Below are positions 16,267 to 24,976 of a stretch of DNA of 34,471 nucleotides, piece by piece; position 1 is the stretch's first letter; the number at the start of each line of letters is the position of its first letter. The notes beneath the pieces were generated by a model. It saw only the letters and a program-made list of their open reading frames with translations. It did no database searches and was not told where the DNA came from. A program made the translations under genes and the position numbers. Where the stretch lies: positions 1-34,471 of the forward strand of contig JAITTA010000180.1 in NCBI GenBank assembly GCA_031287395.1, given 5' to 3'. The stretch comes from Dysgonamonadaceae bacterium (GTDB lineage: Bacteria; Bacteroidota; Bacteroidia; Bacteroidales; Azobacteroidaceae).

Positions 16267-17820
16267 TTACAATGGCAGATTATCGTGTTTTTTTGCCGGA
16301 TTTGTCTGTTTCTTAGTCGACAACTGCTGCAACGCACGGATAACGCGGAAACGGGTATTTCTGGGTTCAATCACATCGTCGATATAACCGTATTTGGCTG
16401 CATTATAAGGATTTGCAAAAGTTTTTGTGTACTCCTCTTCTTTTTCTGACAGATAAGCGGCCGGGTCCGGAGCTTCTTTAGCTTCTTTGGCGTAAAGGAC
16501 TTCAACGGCGCCTGCGCCACCCATGACGGCGATCTCAGCCGTTGGCCAAGCATAGTTCATGTCACCGCGCAATTGTTTGCAACTCATTACAATATGTGCT
16601 CCTCCGTATGATTTACGCAGTGTAACGGTTACTTTAGGAACGGTTGCTTCTCCATAAGCATAAAGCAATTTAGCCCCGTGTACGATCACGCCGCCATACT
16701 CCTGACCTGTTCCGGGAAGGAATCCGGGAACGTCAACCAGAGTAACCAGAGGAATATTGAAGGCATCACAGAAACGTACGAAGCGGGCGGCTTTACGGGA
16801 CGCATTGATGTCCAACACTCCCGCCAGGCATCTGGGCTGGTTGGCAACAATACCGACTGTCTGGCCGTTAAAGCGGGCAAACCCGACGATAATATTCTGG
16901 GCGTAATCGGCATGTACTTCGAGGAATTCTCCATTGTCGATGATTGCACCTATGACTTCAAACATGTCGTATGGTTTATTCGGACTATCGGGAATAATAT
17001 CGTTCAATGCATCTTCCAGGCGGTCGATCGGATCGTCGGTTTTTCTGATGGGAACTTCTTCCAGGTTATTTTGAGGAATAAAACTTAGTAATTTGCGAAT
17101 CAAAGCAATGCCGTCTTCTCCGGTATCTACGGCGAAGTGGGTTACTCCCGAACGAGACGCATGTACTGTAGCGCCTCCCAGTTGTTCCTGGGTGACATCT
17201 TCTCCCGTAACGGTTTTTACCACTTTAGGTCCGGTTAGGAACATATAACTCATCCCTTTTACCATGATAGTAAAGTCGGTCAGGGCCGGAGAATACACTG
17301 CTCCACCGGCGCAAGGTCCGAAAATCCCGGAAATCTGGGGGACTACTCCTGAAGCTAGGATGTTACGTTGGAAGATTTCTGCATATCCGGCCAAAGCGTT
17401 AATCCCCTCCTGGATACGGGCGCCTCCGGAATCATTAATTCCGATAATGGGAGCTCCCATTTTCATAGCCTGATCCATTACTTTACAGATCTTCATAGCC
17501 ATTGTTTCCGATAAGGATCCTCCGATGACAGTAAAGTCCTGGGCAAAAATATATATCAAACGGCCTTCGATGGTTCCGTAACCGGTTACAACTCCATCGC
17601 CGAGATATTGTTTCTTCTCCATCCCGAAGTTGGTACAACGATGTTGTACAAACATATCCAGTTCTTCAAAACTACCTTCATCAACCAGCATCGTAATCCG
17701 TTCACGAGCGGTATATTTTCCTTGGGCGTGTTGTTTTTCGATAGCTGCTTCACCACCTCCCAATCGAGCTTTGTTCCGTAATTCAATAAGCTCTTTGACT
17801 TTTTCAAGTTGATTACTCAT
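16267..17820 (-). CDS. mmdA: Methylmalonyl-CoA decarboxylase, carboxyltransferase alpha subunit
   Basis: This 517-residue acyl-CoA carboxyltransferase is read from the ATG at 17818-17820 (MSNQLEKVKEL). A longer frame to 17865 runs into the repeat and is unlikely. Two crotonase-like halves are visible: the N half has GINDSGGARIQEG and GPCAGGAVYSPAL, and the C half has VDVPGFLPGTGQEYGG and GGAHIVMSC. These form the oxyanion holes and CoA/biotin sites. It moves the carboxyl group of (S)-methylmalonyl-CoA to biotin on MmdC. Propionyl-CoA carboxylase beta chains are close relatives, but the operon with mmdB and OadG marks a decarboxylase. Length is typical (about 510-525). Confidence 0.95.
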   Translation of the reverse strand: MSNQLEKVKELIELRNKARLGGGEAAIEKQHAQGKYTARERITMLVDEGSFEELDMFVQHRCTNFGMEKKQYLGDGVVTGYGTIEGRLIYIFAQDFTVIGGSLSETMAMKICKVMDQAMKMGAPIIGINDSGGARIQEGINALAGYAEIFQRNILASGVVPQISGIFGPCAGGAVYSPALTDFTIMVKGMSYMFLTGPKVVKTVTGEDVTQEQLGGATVHASRSGVTHFAVDTGEDGIALIRKLLSFIPQNNLEEVPIRKTDDPIDRLEDALNDIIPDSPNKPYDMFEVIGAIIDNGEFLEVHADYAQNIIVGFARFNGQTVGIVANQPRCLAGVLDINASRKAARFVRFCDAFNIPLVTLVDVPGFLPGTGQEYGGVIVHGAKLLYAYGEATVPKVTVTLRKSYGGAHIVMSCKQLRGDMNYAWPTAEIAVMGGAGAVEVLYAKEAKEAPDPAAYLSEKEEEYTKTFANPYNAAKYGYIDDVIEPRNTRFRVIRALQQLSTKKQTNPAKKHDNLPL

Positions 17821-17832
17821 ATTTGTAAATTT

Positions 17833-17913
17833 AGGGAATTCCGGAGAGTCACAAGGGAGTTGCAAAAATAGAAAATACTATTCCTGTAAACTCCCTATGC
17901 CTCCCTGTAACTC
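17833..17913. repeat. Palindromic 10-bp-unit repeat element, copy 3 (most decayed)
   Basis: Degenerate left units (GGGAATTCCG, GAGAGTCACA, GGGAGTTGCA), a core at 17865-17884 that matches the copy 2 orientation (16 of 20 to the reverse complement of the copy 1 core), then right units including CTCCC and TGTAACTCT. It fills the mce-mmdA gap. Confidence 0.75.
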
Positions 17914-17922
17914 TATTTTTAA

Positions 17923-18327
17923 TCATTTATGGTCACAAAATTCGGTTAACACACTACACGTGGATTTCGGATGCAGGAAAGCAATATTCAATCCTTCCGC
18001 ACCGGGTCGTGGAGCTTTGTCTATCAACTGAACTCCTTTGGAATCGGCTTCGGCCAATGCTTCAGCTACGTCCGGGACGGAGAATGCAATGTGGTGTATT
18101 CCCTCGCCTTTTTTTTCAATGAATTTTGCAATTGTGGATTCTTCGGAGGTTGGTTCCAACAATTCGATTTTTGTTTGTCCTACCTGAAAAAATGCGGTTT
18201 TTACTTTTTGATCTGTTACAACTTCGATGTTGTAACATTTTAGACCTAATACTTGCTCATAATAAGGGAGACATGCCTCGATGCTTTTCACGGCAATTCC
18301 CAAATGCTCAATATGAGAAATGTTCAT
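17923..18327 (-). CDS. mce: Methylmalonyl-CoA epimerase
   Basis: This 134-residue vicinal-oxygen-chelate protein interconverts (R)- and (S)-methylmalonyl-CoA, feeding the decarboxylase encoded next. The ATG at 18325-18327 gives MNISHIEHLGIAV, the family's normal N terminus; the open frame continues far upstream but the extra region is not protein-like. Metal-binding residues are visible at His8, Gln51, His79 and Glu129 in two paired beta-alpha-beta-beta-beta modules, with conserved IELLEP (55-60) and GIHHIAFSV (76-84). Length is standard. It heads the operon, with a -7 box about 43 bases upstream. Confidence 0.95.
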   Translation of the reverse strand: MNISHIEHLGIAVKSIEACLPYYEQVLGLKCYNIEVVTDQKVKTAFFQVGQTKIELLEPTSEESTIAKFIEKKGEGIHHIAFSVPDVAEALAEADSKGVQLIDKAPRPGAEGLNIAFLHPKSTCSVLTEFCDHK

Positions 18328-18369
18328 ACGAATTAAGAATTTAGATTGTACAATTTTGAAATGAGGGTA

Positions 18370-18377
18370 CAAAGTTA
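18370..18377 (-). promoter_or_regulatory. Probable -7 box of the mce-mmd operon
   Basis: TAACTTTG on the minus strand fits TAnnTTTG and would start transcription near 18363, giving a leader of about 36 bases. No clear -33 TTG at the right spacing. The 300-base divergent gap 18328-18627 otherwise holds only AT-rich sequence and the M16 -7 box. Confidence 0.5.
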
Positions 18378-18570
18378 CTTTTCTTACATTGAATAAAGAA
18401 ATTTTTCCGTAAATATTTTTTTTTGCAGATGTTAATTTAGAGATGTTATGGAATATTCCTGCCTTAGAAAATGAATTGAAGTTTTTGTATTCCAGGATAT
18501 AACATAAAATACGGAATTTATTTGTGATCAGAACGGAATAAAAACAAGTGAAATCTTCAGGAAAGAATAT

Positions 18571-18578
18571 TATCTTTG
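18571..18578 (+). promoter_or_regulatory. Probable -7 box of the M16 protease gene
   Basis: TATCTTTG fits the Bacteroidetes -7 consensus; the expected start is near 18585, about 43 bases before the TTG start codon. No good -33 match. Confidence 0.5.
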
Positions 18579-18627
18579 CGGCGGATACCGAAATATTAAA
18601 AATAATCTTCATAAAATCGGAAATATT

Positions 18628-19860
18628 TTGGAATATTATGAGACATATTGCTTTCCCGACGGCCTTAGAATGATTCATTTGCCATCTTCCAGTACGGTAA
18701 ATTACTGTGGTTTTGCAGTGAATGCCGGGACGCGTGACGAGCAACCGGAAGAATATGGTCTGGCTCATTTTGTAGAGCACATGCTTTTTAAAGGAACAGT
18801 CAAACGTAAATCCTGGCATATTCTCAACCGGATGGAAAATGTTGGGGGAGAACTGAATGCTTATACGACAAAAGAAGATACCTTTGTATATGCTTCCTGC
18901 CTTTCGGACGATGTGGAGAGGGCAATCGAACTTTTGTGTGATTTGGTTTGTAATTCCCGGTTTCCCGATAAGGAAATAGCAAAAGAAAAGGAAGTTGTTC
19001 TCGATGAAATCAATTCTTATAAGGATAATCCTTCGGAATTGATTTTCGATGATTTTGAGGATCTTTTGTTTGAAGGACATGGAATAGGTCATCATATTCT
19101 TGGAGAAAAAAAATCTTTGAAGAAATTTAACCGGAATAAGTGTCTCTCGTTTTTCAAGAGGCATTATAGACCGGATAACATGGTCTTCTTTTTTTACGGA
19201 CAAACGGGTTTCTCAAGAGTACTCAGGCTTTTGATGAGGTTTTGGAATGAAAGAAATGGAGAAAATGAAGGGAATGAAAGAAATGAGCGGGTTGTTCCTT
19301 CTGTTATTGAGACACGGCAAGTTGAAATAGATAAAAAATTGCATCAGGCTCATGTGATGATTGGCTCCAGGGCTTACGACCTTCACAGTGAAAAACGGAC
19401 AGGACTTTACCTGTTGAATAATATATTGGGAGGACATGGGATGAATAGCCGGTTGAATCTCAGTTTGCGGGAGAAGTACGGATTGGTTTATACTGTGGAG
19501 TCCGGAATAACTGCTTATTCCGATTCCGGATTGTTCAGTATTTATTTCGGTACGGACCCCAAATCAAAAGAAAAATGTATCGGGATTGCCATGCGGGAAA
19601 TCAATCGTTTATGTAATGAGAAATTGAAACCTTTACAATTGACCGCAGCAAAGAAACAACTGAAAGGGCAGTTGGGTATAGCATCCGATAATGGTGAAAA
19701 TCGTGCTCTGGGAATGGGGAAAAATTTTTTGCACCTCAATCAATACGATAACCTGCAACGAATTTACGAAAAAATAGATAATGTCACTTCCGAAGAATTA
19801 ATGGAGACTGCGAATGAAATATTAAATGAGAAAAATTTATTCAGGCTGGTGTATGTCTGA
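18628..19860 (+). CDS. M16 family zinc metalloprotease (processing-peptidase type)
   Basis: This 410-residue insulinase-family protein has the inverted zinc motif HFVEH (His47, Glu50, His51) and the downstream ligand Glu127 in VVLDEINSY. The C-terminal half carries the usual NNILGGHGMNSRLNLSLREKYGLVYTV segment. The start appears to be TTG at 18628: no upstream ATG occurs in frame, and the first internal ATG (Met15) would cut off the first strand of the fold (YYETYCFPDGLRMIHLP). No signal peptide is seen, so it may be cytoplasmic. Residues about 208-222 form a charged Asn-Glu-Arg-rich insert encoded by a short direct repeat. Substrate unknown; peptide degradation is likely. Confidence 0.92.
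   Translation: MEYYETYCFPDGLRMIHLPSSSTVNYCGFAVNAGTRDEQPEEYGLAHFVEHMLFKGTVKRKSWHILNRMENVGGELNAYTTKEDTFVYASCLSDDVERAIELLCDLVCNSRFPDKEIAKEKEVVLDEINSYKDNPSELIFDDFEDLLFEGHGIGHHILGEKKSLKKFNRNKCLSFFKRHYRPDNMVFFFYGQTGFSRVLRLLMRFWNERNGENEGNERNERVVPSVIETRQVEIDKKLHQAHVMIGSRAYDLHSEKRTGLYLLNNILGGHGMNSRLNLSLREKYGLVYTVESGITAYSDSGLFSIYFGTDPKSKEKCIGIAMREINRLCNEKLKPLQLTAAKKQLKGQLGIASDNGENRALGMGKNFLHLNQYDNLQRIYEKIDNVTSEELMETANEILNEKNLFRLVYV
19244..19285 (+). repeat. In-frame 15-bp direct repeat inside the M16 gene
   Basis: GGAATGAAAGAAATG occurs at 19244-19258 and 19271-19285, spaced by exactly 27 bases (nine codons), encoding the low-complexity Asn-Glu-Arg-rich linker between the protease halves. Confidence 0.8.
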
Positions 19861-19871
19861 AAATTTTGTTT

Positions 19872-19879
19872 TATCTTTG
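19872..19879 (+). promoter_or_regulatory. Possible -7 box of the C69 dipeptidase gene
   Basis: TATCTTTG in the 38-base gap between the M16 stop and the C69 ATG fits the -7 consensus; the leader would be only about 13 bases. No -33 at the right distance, so co-transcription from the M16 promoter is also possible. Confidence 0.45.
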
Positions 19880-19898
19880 AAATTCAAAAATTTGTATT

Positions 19899-21554
19899 AT
19901 GAAGAAAAGTATTATTATTTGTTTATTTACTTTATTATTTACCACACCCGTTTTTGCTTGTACTAACCTGCTTGTTGGGAGAGGAGCCTCTGTCGACGGT
20001 TCTACAATGGTCACCTATTCGGCGGATTCCTATTCTCTTTTTGGAGAACTGTATCACTGGCCTGCTGCAACTTATCCGGAAAATACTTTGTTGGATGTTT
20101 ATGAATGGGATACCGGAAAATATCTGGGAAAAATACCACAGGTAAGGCAAACTTACAATGTCATCGGGAATATGAACGAATACCAGCTTTGTATAGGAGA
20201 GACTACTTTCACCGGACGGAAAGAACTAATTGATACTACCGGGATTATAGATTACGGTAGCCTGATTTATATTACTCTCCAACGTGCAAAGACTGCTCGT
20301 GAAGCCATCAGGATAATGGCTGAGTTGGTAAAGGAACATGGATATTATAGTAGCGGAGAGTCGTTCTCGATTGTGGATAAGAATGAAGTCTGGATTATGG
20401 AAATGATTGGGAAAGGAGTCGGTAACAAAGGCGCCGTATGGGTGGCCGTACGCATTCCTGATGATTGTATTGCCGCGCATGCCAATCAATCGCGAATCCA
20501 TCAGTTCCCATTGAACGATAAAGAAAATTGTGTCTATTCTCCGGATGTTATTTCTTTTGCCCGTGAAAAAGGTTATTTCAAAGGAAAAGAAACGGATTTT
20601 AGTTTCTCCAAAGCGTATAACCCGTTGGATTTCGGAGGTCTGCGTTATTGTGAGGCCCGCGTTTGGAGCTATTACAATACTTATAATAAGGATGCCGGAA
20701 AATGGATCGATTACGTTTTGGGAAAAGACCCGAAACCGATGCCTTTGTATGTAAAACCCGATCGTAAGCTTAGTGCCAAGGATCTGATGAATATGATGCG
20801 CGACCATTATGAAGGAACTCCGTTGGATCCGACTAAGGATATAGGAGCCGGTCCTTTTCACTCTCCTTATCGTTTTTCTCCTCTGCAGTGGCAATTGGAT
20901 AGTGTGGATTATTGTTTCGAACGTCCGATTTCGACTCAGCAGACCGGTTTTACCTTTGTGGGACAGATGCGTAATTACCTGCCGGATGAAGTGGGGGGCG
21001 TATTCTGGTTTGGGGTCGACGATGCGATGTTTACGGTTTATACGCCCATGTATGCTTCGATGACACAAACCCCGGAATGTTACCGTGTGGGAAATGGCGA
21101 TTTCAATCATTTCTCTTGGACTTCGGCTTTCTGGATTCATAACTGGGTTGCTAATATGGCTTATAATCGTTATGATCAGGTGATTCTGGATACGAAGCCT
21201 TTACAGGATAAGCTTGAAAACGGATTTGTTGACATGCAACCATTAATTGAACAAAAAGCAACCGAACTCGTTAAAAAAGATAGAAAGGAAGCTTTGAATT
21301 TCCTGACTGATTATAGTATCTCACAAGCTCAGAAAGCAACTTCCAAATGGAAATCTTTAGGAGAGTATCTGATTGTAAAATACATGGATGGATGCGTTAA
21401 AAAAGAGAAAGACGGGAAACTGATCACCAATGAATACGGACATTCTCAATATCCGAACCGGCCCAAGATGGATCCCGGATTTTACCGCAAAGTTGTGACG
21501 GAAACAGGAGATTGGTTGAAAGTCAAAGAAGTCCCGAAAGAATATTTAGAATAG
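19899..21554 (+). CDS. Exported C69 family dipeptidase (Ntn hydrolase)
   Basis: This 551-residue protein begins with a 20-residue signal peptide (ending TTPVFA) directly followed by Cys21 in ACTNLLVGRGAS. In the C69 (PepD) family that Cys is the N-terminal nucleophile freed by processing. DGSTMVTYSADSY follows, as in the family, and conserved internal segments include SFSIVDKNEVWIMEMIGKG and VAVRIPDDCIAAHANQSRI. It should cleave dipeptides in the periplasm or at the surface. Length is normal for Bacteroidales members (about 540-560). With the M16 protease just upstream, a peptide-catabolism theme is plausible. Confidence 0.93.
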   Translation: MKKSIIICLFTLLFTTPVFACTNLLVGRGASVDGSTMVTYSADSYSLFGELYHWPAATYPENTLLDVYEWDTGKYLGKIPQVRQTYNVIGNMNEYQLCIGETTFTGRKELIDTTGIIDYGSLIYITLQRAKTAREAIRIMAELVKEHGYYSSGESFSIVDKNEVWIMEMIGKGVGNKGAVWVAVRIPDDCIAAHANQSRIHQFPLNDKENCVYSPDVISFAREKGYFKGKETDFSFSKAYNPLDFGGLRYCEARVWSYYNTYNKDAGKWIDYVLGKDPKPMPLYVKPDRKLSAKDLMNMMRDHYEGTPLDPTKDIGAGPFHSPYRFSPLQWQLDSVDYCFERPISTQQTGFTFVGQMRNYLPDEVGGVFWFGVDDAMFTVYTPMYASMTQTPECYRVGNGDFNHFSWTSAFWIHNWVANMAYNRYDQVILDTKPLQDKLENGFVDMQPLIEQKATELVKKDRKEALNFLTDYSISQAQKATSKWKSLGEYLIVKYMDGCVKKEKDGKLITNEYGHSQYPNRPKMDPGFYRKVVTETGDWLKVKEVPKEYLE

Positions 21555-21574
21555 GATGAAATAAATAGACCGAT

Positions 21575-23326
21575 ATGATGCAAGACGAAATTTTATTGAG
21601 ACAAGTAACAGGCAAAGCTCAATCTTGGCTGACAAAGGATTATGACGAACAAACCCGGAAAGAAGTACAACAATTGCTTGACAAAGAGGATAAAACCGAT
21701 TTGATTGAAGCTTTCTACAAAGATTTGGAGTTTGGAACCGGTGGTCTCCGGGGTATTATGGGAGTAGGTACAAACAGAATGAACATTTATACTGTGGGAG
21801 CTGCTACTCAGGGTTTGGCGAATTATTTGAAGAAAGAATTTGCCAATCTGCCTCAGATTAAGGTGGTGATTGGTCATGATTGCCGTAACAATAGCCGGAA
21901 ATTTGCGGAAATATCGGCGGATATCTTTTCTGCAAATGGAATCAAAGCGTATTTGTTCCCGGATTTGCGTCCGACTCCGGAAGTCAGTTACGCTATCCGG
22001 AAATTGAGTTGCCAGAGTGGTATTATCCTGACGGCATCTCACAACCCGAAAGAGTATAATGGATACAAGGCTTATTGGGATGACGGGGCGCAGGTAGTTG
22101 CTCCGCACGACCGGAATATTATTGCCGAAGTGAATCATATAGTTTCTGCTTCTGATATTAATTTCAAAGGAAATCCGGCATTGATTGAAATCCTCGATGA
22201 GAAAACGGATGAGATGTTTATCAATGATTTGTTGAAAATATCCCTTTCTCCGGAATCCATCAAACGCCATAACGATATGAAAATCGTTTATACTCCGATT
22301 CACGGGACGGGAGGACAATTGATTCCTGCGGCATTGAGCGCCATGGGATTTACCAATATTATTCATGTTCCCGAACAGGATCTGGTCAGCGGAGATTTTC
22401 CGACAGTCGTATCTCCTAATCCCGAAGAACCTGCTGCTCTTGAGATGGCTATCAAACGTGCGGAGGAAACGGGTGCGGACCTGGTGATGGCTTCGGATCC
22501 CGATGCCGATCGCGTAGGAATTGCCGTCCGTAACGACCAAGGAGAATTTGTCCTGGTCAATGGGAATCAGACTCTGTTGATTCTGTTCCACTATTTGATT
22601 ACCCGTTGGAGAGAGCTTGGAAAACTGACCGGAAAAGAATATATTGTCAAAACCATTGTCTCTTCGGAACTGGTGAAATCCATTGCCGTAAAGAACAAAG
22701 TCAAGATGTATGATTGTTATACGGGATTTAAGTGGATTGCTACGGTGATGCGCGAAAATGAAGGTAAAAGACAATACATCGGGGGAGGAGAGGAAAGTTA
22801 CGGTTTCCTCGCCGAAGATTTTGTCCGGGATAAAGATGCCGTTTCTGCCTGCATGTTATTAGCCGAAATTGCGGCATGGGCTAAGGATAACGAAAAAACC
22901 TTATTCCAATTATTACAGGATATCTATCTGGAATATGGTTTCTCTAAAGAAAAAGGAATTTCCGTAGTGCGTAAGGGAAAGTCCGGAGCTGAATAAATTG
23001 AAGCCATGATGAAAAACTTCCGTGAAAATCCGATGAAAGAAATTGCCGGTTCGAAAGTTGTTTTCATTAAGGATTTTGTGAAATTGGTCGGTTATGATTT
23101 GGTCGAAAATGAACAATTGACACTCGATATGCCGACAACTTCCAATGTCCTCCAGTATTTTACGGAAGACAATACTAAAGTCTCTGTTCGTCCTTCGGGA
23201 ACAGAACCCAAAATCAAGTTTTATATCGAAGTACAGATTCCTGTTAAAACACGGGAAGAATTAGAAATGGCGGAAGCGGCTGCCGAAGAAAAAGTAAATG
23301 ATGTCCGCAAAACTTTGGGGATCTGA
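21575..23326 (+). pseudogene. Phosphohexomutase (phosphoglucomutase/phosphomannomutase family) interrupted by an in-frame TAA
   Basis: The frame encodes a complete phosphohexomutase of 583 residues if one stop is ignored. The first 473 codons hold the phosphoserine loop TASHNPKEYNGYK (Ser155), the metal loop DPDADR (308-313) and the sugar loop GGGEESYG (403-410). TAA at 22994-22996 then interrupts the sequence GKSGAE*IEAMMKNF. The same frame continues at once with domain 4, including the phosphate-binding RPSGTEPK (about 538-545). A single GAA-to-TAA change explains this. Without domain 4 the enzyme should be inactive, unless the stop is suppressed, the two parts complement, or the base is an assembly error. 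Family length is about 580. Confidence 0.85.
23006..23326 (+). CDS. Separated C-terminal domain of the phosphohexomutase
   Basis: A 106-residue frame starts with tandem ATGs 9 bases after the internal TAA. It would encode only the domain 4 phosphate-binding region (RPSGTEPKIKFY). A GGAG at 22986-22989 lies upstream, so reinitiation is imaginable. It is not an independent gene family; it is the tail of the gene starting at 21575. Confidence 0.5.
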   Translation: MMKNFRENPMKEIAGSKVVFIKDFVKLVGYDLVENEQLTLDMPTTSNVLQYFTEDNTKVSVRPSGTEPKIKFYIEVQIPVKTREELEMAEAAAEEKVNDVRKTLGI

Positions 23327-23374
23327 TGCAATAATTTTATCCTCATCCGGTATTCAACATTGTGAAAATGGATA

Positions 23375-24052
23375 ATGATGCAAGACAAATTCAACGGTTT
23401 TACTCCTGAGACATTTCAGTTTTTCAAAGATCTGGGGGAAAATAATTGTAAGCCCTGGTTCGATGAACACAAATACATCTATGAACTGGAATTGTTGCAA
23501 CCACTAAAAGCATTGGTGGTTGCAATGACTCCGGCAATGTATGAAATAGATAGCCAGATTGATTTCCGGCCTACCCGGGTGTTGTCCCGTATTTACCGGG
23601 ATATTCGTTTCTCTTACGATAAAACACCTTATAAAACCCATATGTGGATTACTTACCAGAGGATGGTTCCGGAATGGCAGAATTTCCCCGCTTTTTTTAT
23701 GGAAATCTCTGCCGAGGGTTATCATTATGGGATGGGTTTGTATGGTTCTAAAAAGAAGATCATGGATGATATGCGGGAACGTGTGGAATATCAGCCTGAA
23801 CATTTCAGAGAGATGACGGAAGCTCTGATTGCAAAATACGGCTATGTTCTTGATGGAGAACAGTATAAGCGTCCTTTGAAAAATGACCTGCCGGAATATT
23901 TCCAACCTTGGGTACAGCGTAAAAGCGTGTACGTACACAAAATGAAACCGGTCGGAAAAGAACTGTTTGATTCCGGTTTTGCGGAATATCTGGCGTCGGA
24001 ATTTGCTCTGACGAAAGAGCTTTATGATTTCTTTGTCGATGTTTGCGAATGA
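23375..24052 (+). CDS. DUF2461 (TIGR02453-type) protein
   Basis: This 225-residue cytoplasmic protein matches the DUF2461 family: FTPETFQFFKDLGENNCKPWFDEHK at the N terminus (in pieces), a central RVLSRIYRDIRFSYDKTPYKTH segment, and FFMEISAEGYHYGMGLY. The family occurs widely in bacteria and fungi with no established function. ATGs at 23375 and 23378 are both possible. It follows the interrupted mutase by 48 bases and overlaps the AraC-type regulator at its 3' end, so the two are probably co-expressed. Confidence 0.88.
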   Translation: MMQDKFNGFTPETFQFFKDLGENNCKPWFDEHKYIYELELLQPLKALVVAMTPAMYEIDSQIDFRPTRVLSRIYRDIRFSYDKTPYKTHMWITYQRMVPEWQNFPAFFMEISAEGYHYGMGLYGSKKKIMDDMRERVEYQPEHFREMTEALIAKYGYVLDGEQYKRPLKNDLPEYFQPWVQRKSVYVHKMKPVGKELFDSGFAEYLASEFALTKELYDFFVDVCE

Positions 24053-24872
24053 TTTTTTTATTGCATTTATAGAAAAAGACAAGGACATCCTGCAGTCATT
24101 GGCAAGTCCCCATAGGAATTACGGCAATGAACTGTTTCTTCCGATATCCGGTCATATGATCCGGAATTGTAATTTTAATAATATCCGGTTGAATAGTAAA
24201 GATATACATCTTTCATTGTCCCGGCAAATTAGTTTTGTATCCGGATTTTCCCAAGATGTAAAGGGTTATTATTGTTGTTTCGGTGATGCCTTTATGGCAG
24301 AAATACACCTGAAGGAGAATCTTGAGAATGACCTGGAATTTATTGCCAGTTTTCTGTTTCACTATCCCCTGCGACTGGATGATGCTGTTTTTAAACGTAT
24401 CGGATATCTCTTTGAGATTTTGTTGGGACTGAATAATATTTCCGAACAGGATAAATCTTTGATACAGATTTATCTGATTGCCATCATCTATGAGATAAAA
24501 AAAATGATGATCGAATCCGGTCTGGATTTCTATCCCTCCAAAGCATTCCTGATTACGAAAAAATACAACGATTTATTAGCTGCCAATGTAAGTAAAGAAC
24601 GATCTGTCGAGTTTTATGCCGGGCAACTGGGTATCAGTCCGAATCATCTGAATAAATCGGTCAAAGCCGTTACCGGTCGAACGGCAATTACAATCCTCAA
24701 CGAAATGAACTTGCAGGAAGCCAAAATGCAATTGAAATACACCAATCTGAGTGTCGGAGAAATCGCTTTTCAGCTTGGTTTTGAAGATTTATCGTATTTC
24801 AGCCGGTTTTTTAAAAAAGCGACCGGACTGAGTCCTTTGGAATACCGTAAAGTGCCGCCTGTTCGGATATGA
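24024..24872 (+). CDS. AraC-family transcriptional regulator
   Basis: This 282-residue protein has a C-terminal double helix-turn-helix (about 193-275). The first helix-turn-helix is AGQLGISPNHLNKSVK and the second SVGEIAFQLGFEDLSYFSRFFKKATGLSPLEYR, in pieces, the latter an excellent match to the AraC signature. The N-terminal part (about 1-165) is a degenerate cupin-like sensor with no recognisable ligand site. ATG at 24024 overlaps the DUF2461 gene by 29 bases; a second ATG at 24039 is equally possible. Targets are unknown; the adjacent genes are candidates. Confidence 0.93.
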   Translation: MISLSMFANDFFIAFIEKDKDILQSLASPHRNYGNELFLPISGHMIRNCNFNNIRLNSKDIHLSLSRQISFVSGFSQDVKGYYCCFGDAFMAEIHLKENLENDLEFIASFLFHYPLRLDDAVFKRIGYLFEILLGLNNISEQDKSLIQIYLIAIIYEIKKMMIESGLDFYPSKAFLITKKYNDLLAANVSKERSVEFYAGQLGISPNHLNKSVKAVTGRTAITILNEMNLQEAKMQLKYTNLSVGEIAFQLGFEDLSYFSRFFKKATGLSPLEYRKVPPVRI

Positions 24873-24893
24873 ACGGAGTTCAGTTACTCCGTT
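24872..24893 (+). terminator. Weak hairpin after the AraC gene
   Basis: AACGGAG (24872-24878) pairs with CTCCGTT (24887-24893) around an 8-base loop, overlapping the stop codon. The following tract is only TCTCC, so termination would be inefficient. Confidence 0.4.
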
Positions 24894-24918
24894 TCTCCGA
24901 ACCAAAGCTTTACTTCAA

Positions 24919-24950
24919 TTTGCTATATTGGAACTAAAATTGTAAATTTG
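24919..24950 (+). promoter_or_regulatory. Bacteroidetes-type promoter of the DUF2027-Smr gene
   Basis: TTTG (24919-24922), a 20-base spacer and TAAATTTG (24943-24950) match the -33/-7 consensus. Transcription should start near 24957, about 20 bases before the ATG. Confidence 0.7.
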
Positions 24951-24976
24951 TAGTAATTTCAGTATTATAATGACAA

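Noticed and set aside
18328-19203. A 290-residue upstream extension of methylmalonyl-CoA epimerase
   Set aside because: The extension is Phe/Ile-rich noise, is antisense to the M16 gene, and the epimerase starts normally at 18327.
20226-21140. A 304-residue minus-strand ORF inside the C69 dipeptidase
   Set aside because: It is a shadow of a well-conserved gene; composition is His/Arg/Ile-rich with no domain.
21593-22774. A 393-residue minus-strand ORF inside the phosphohexomutase
   Set aside because: Shadow frame of a gene with clear catalytic motifs; no domain or start signal.
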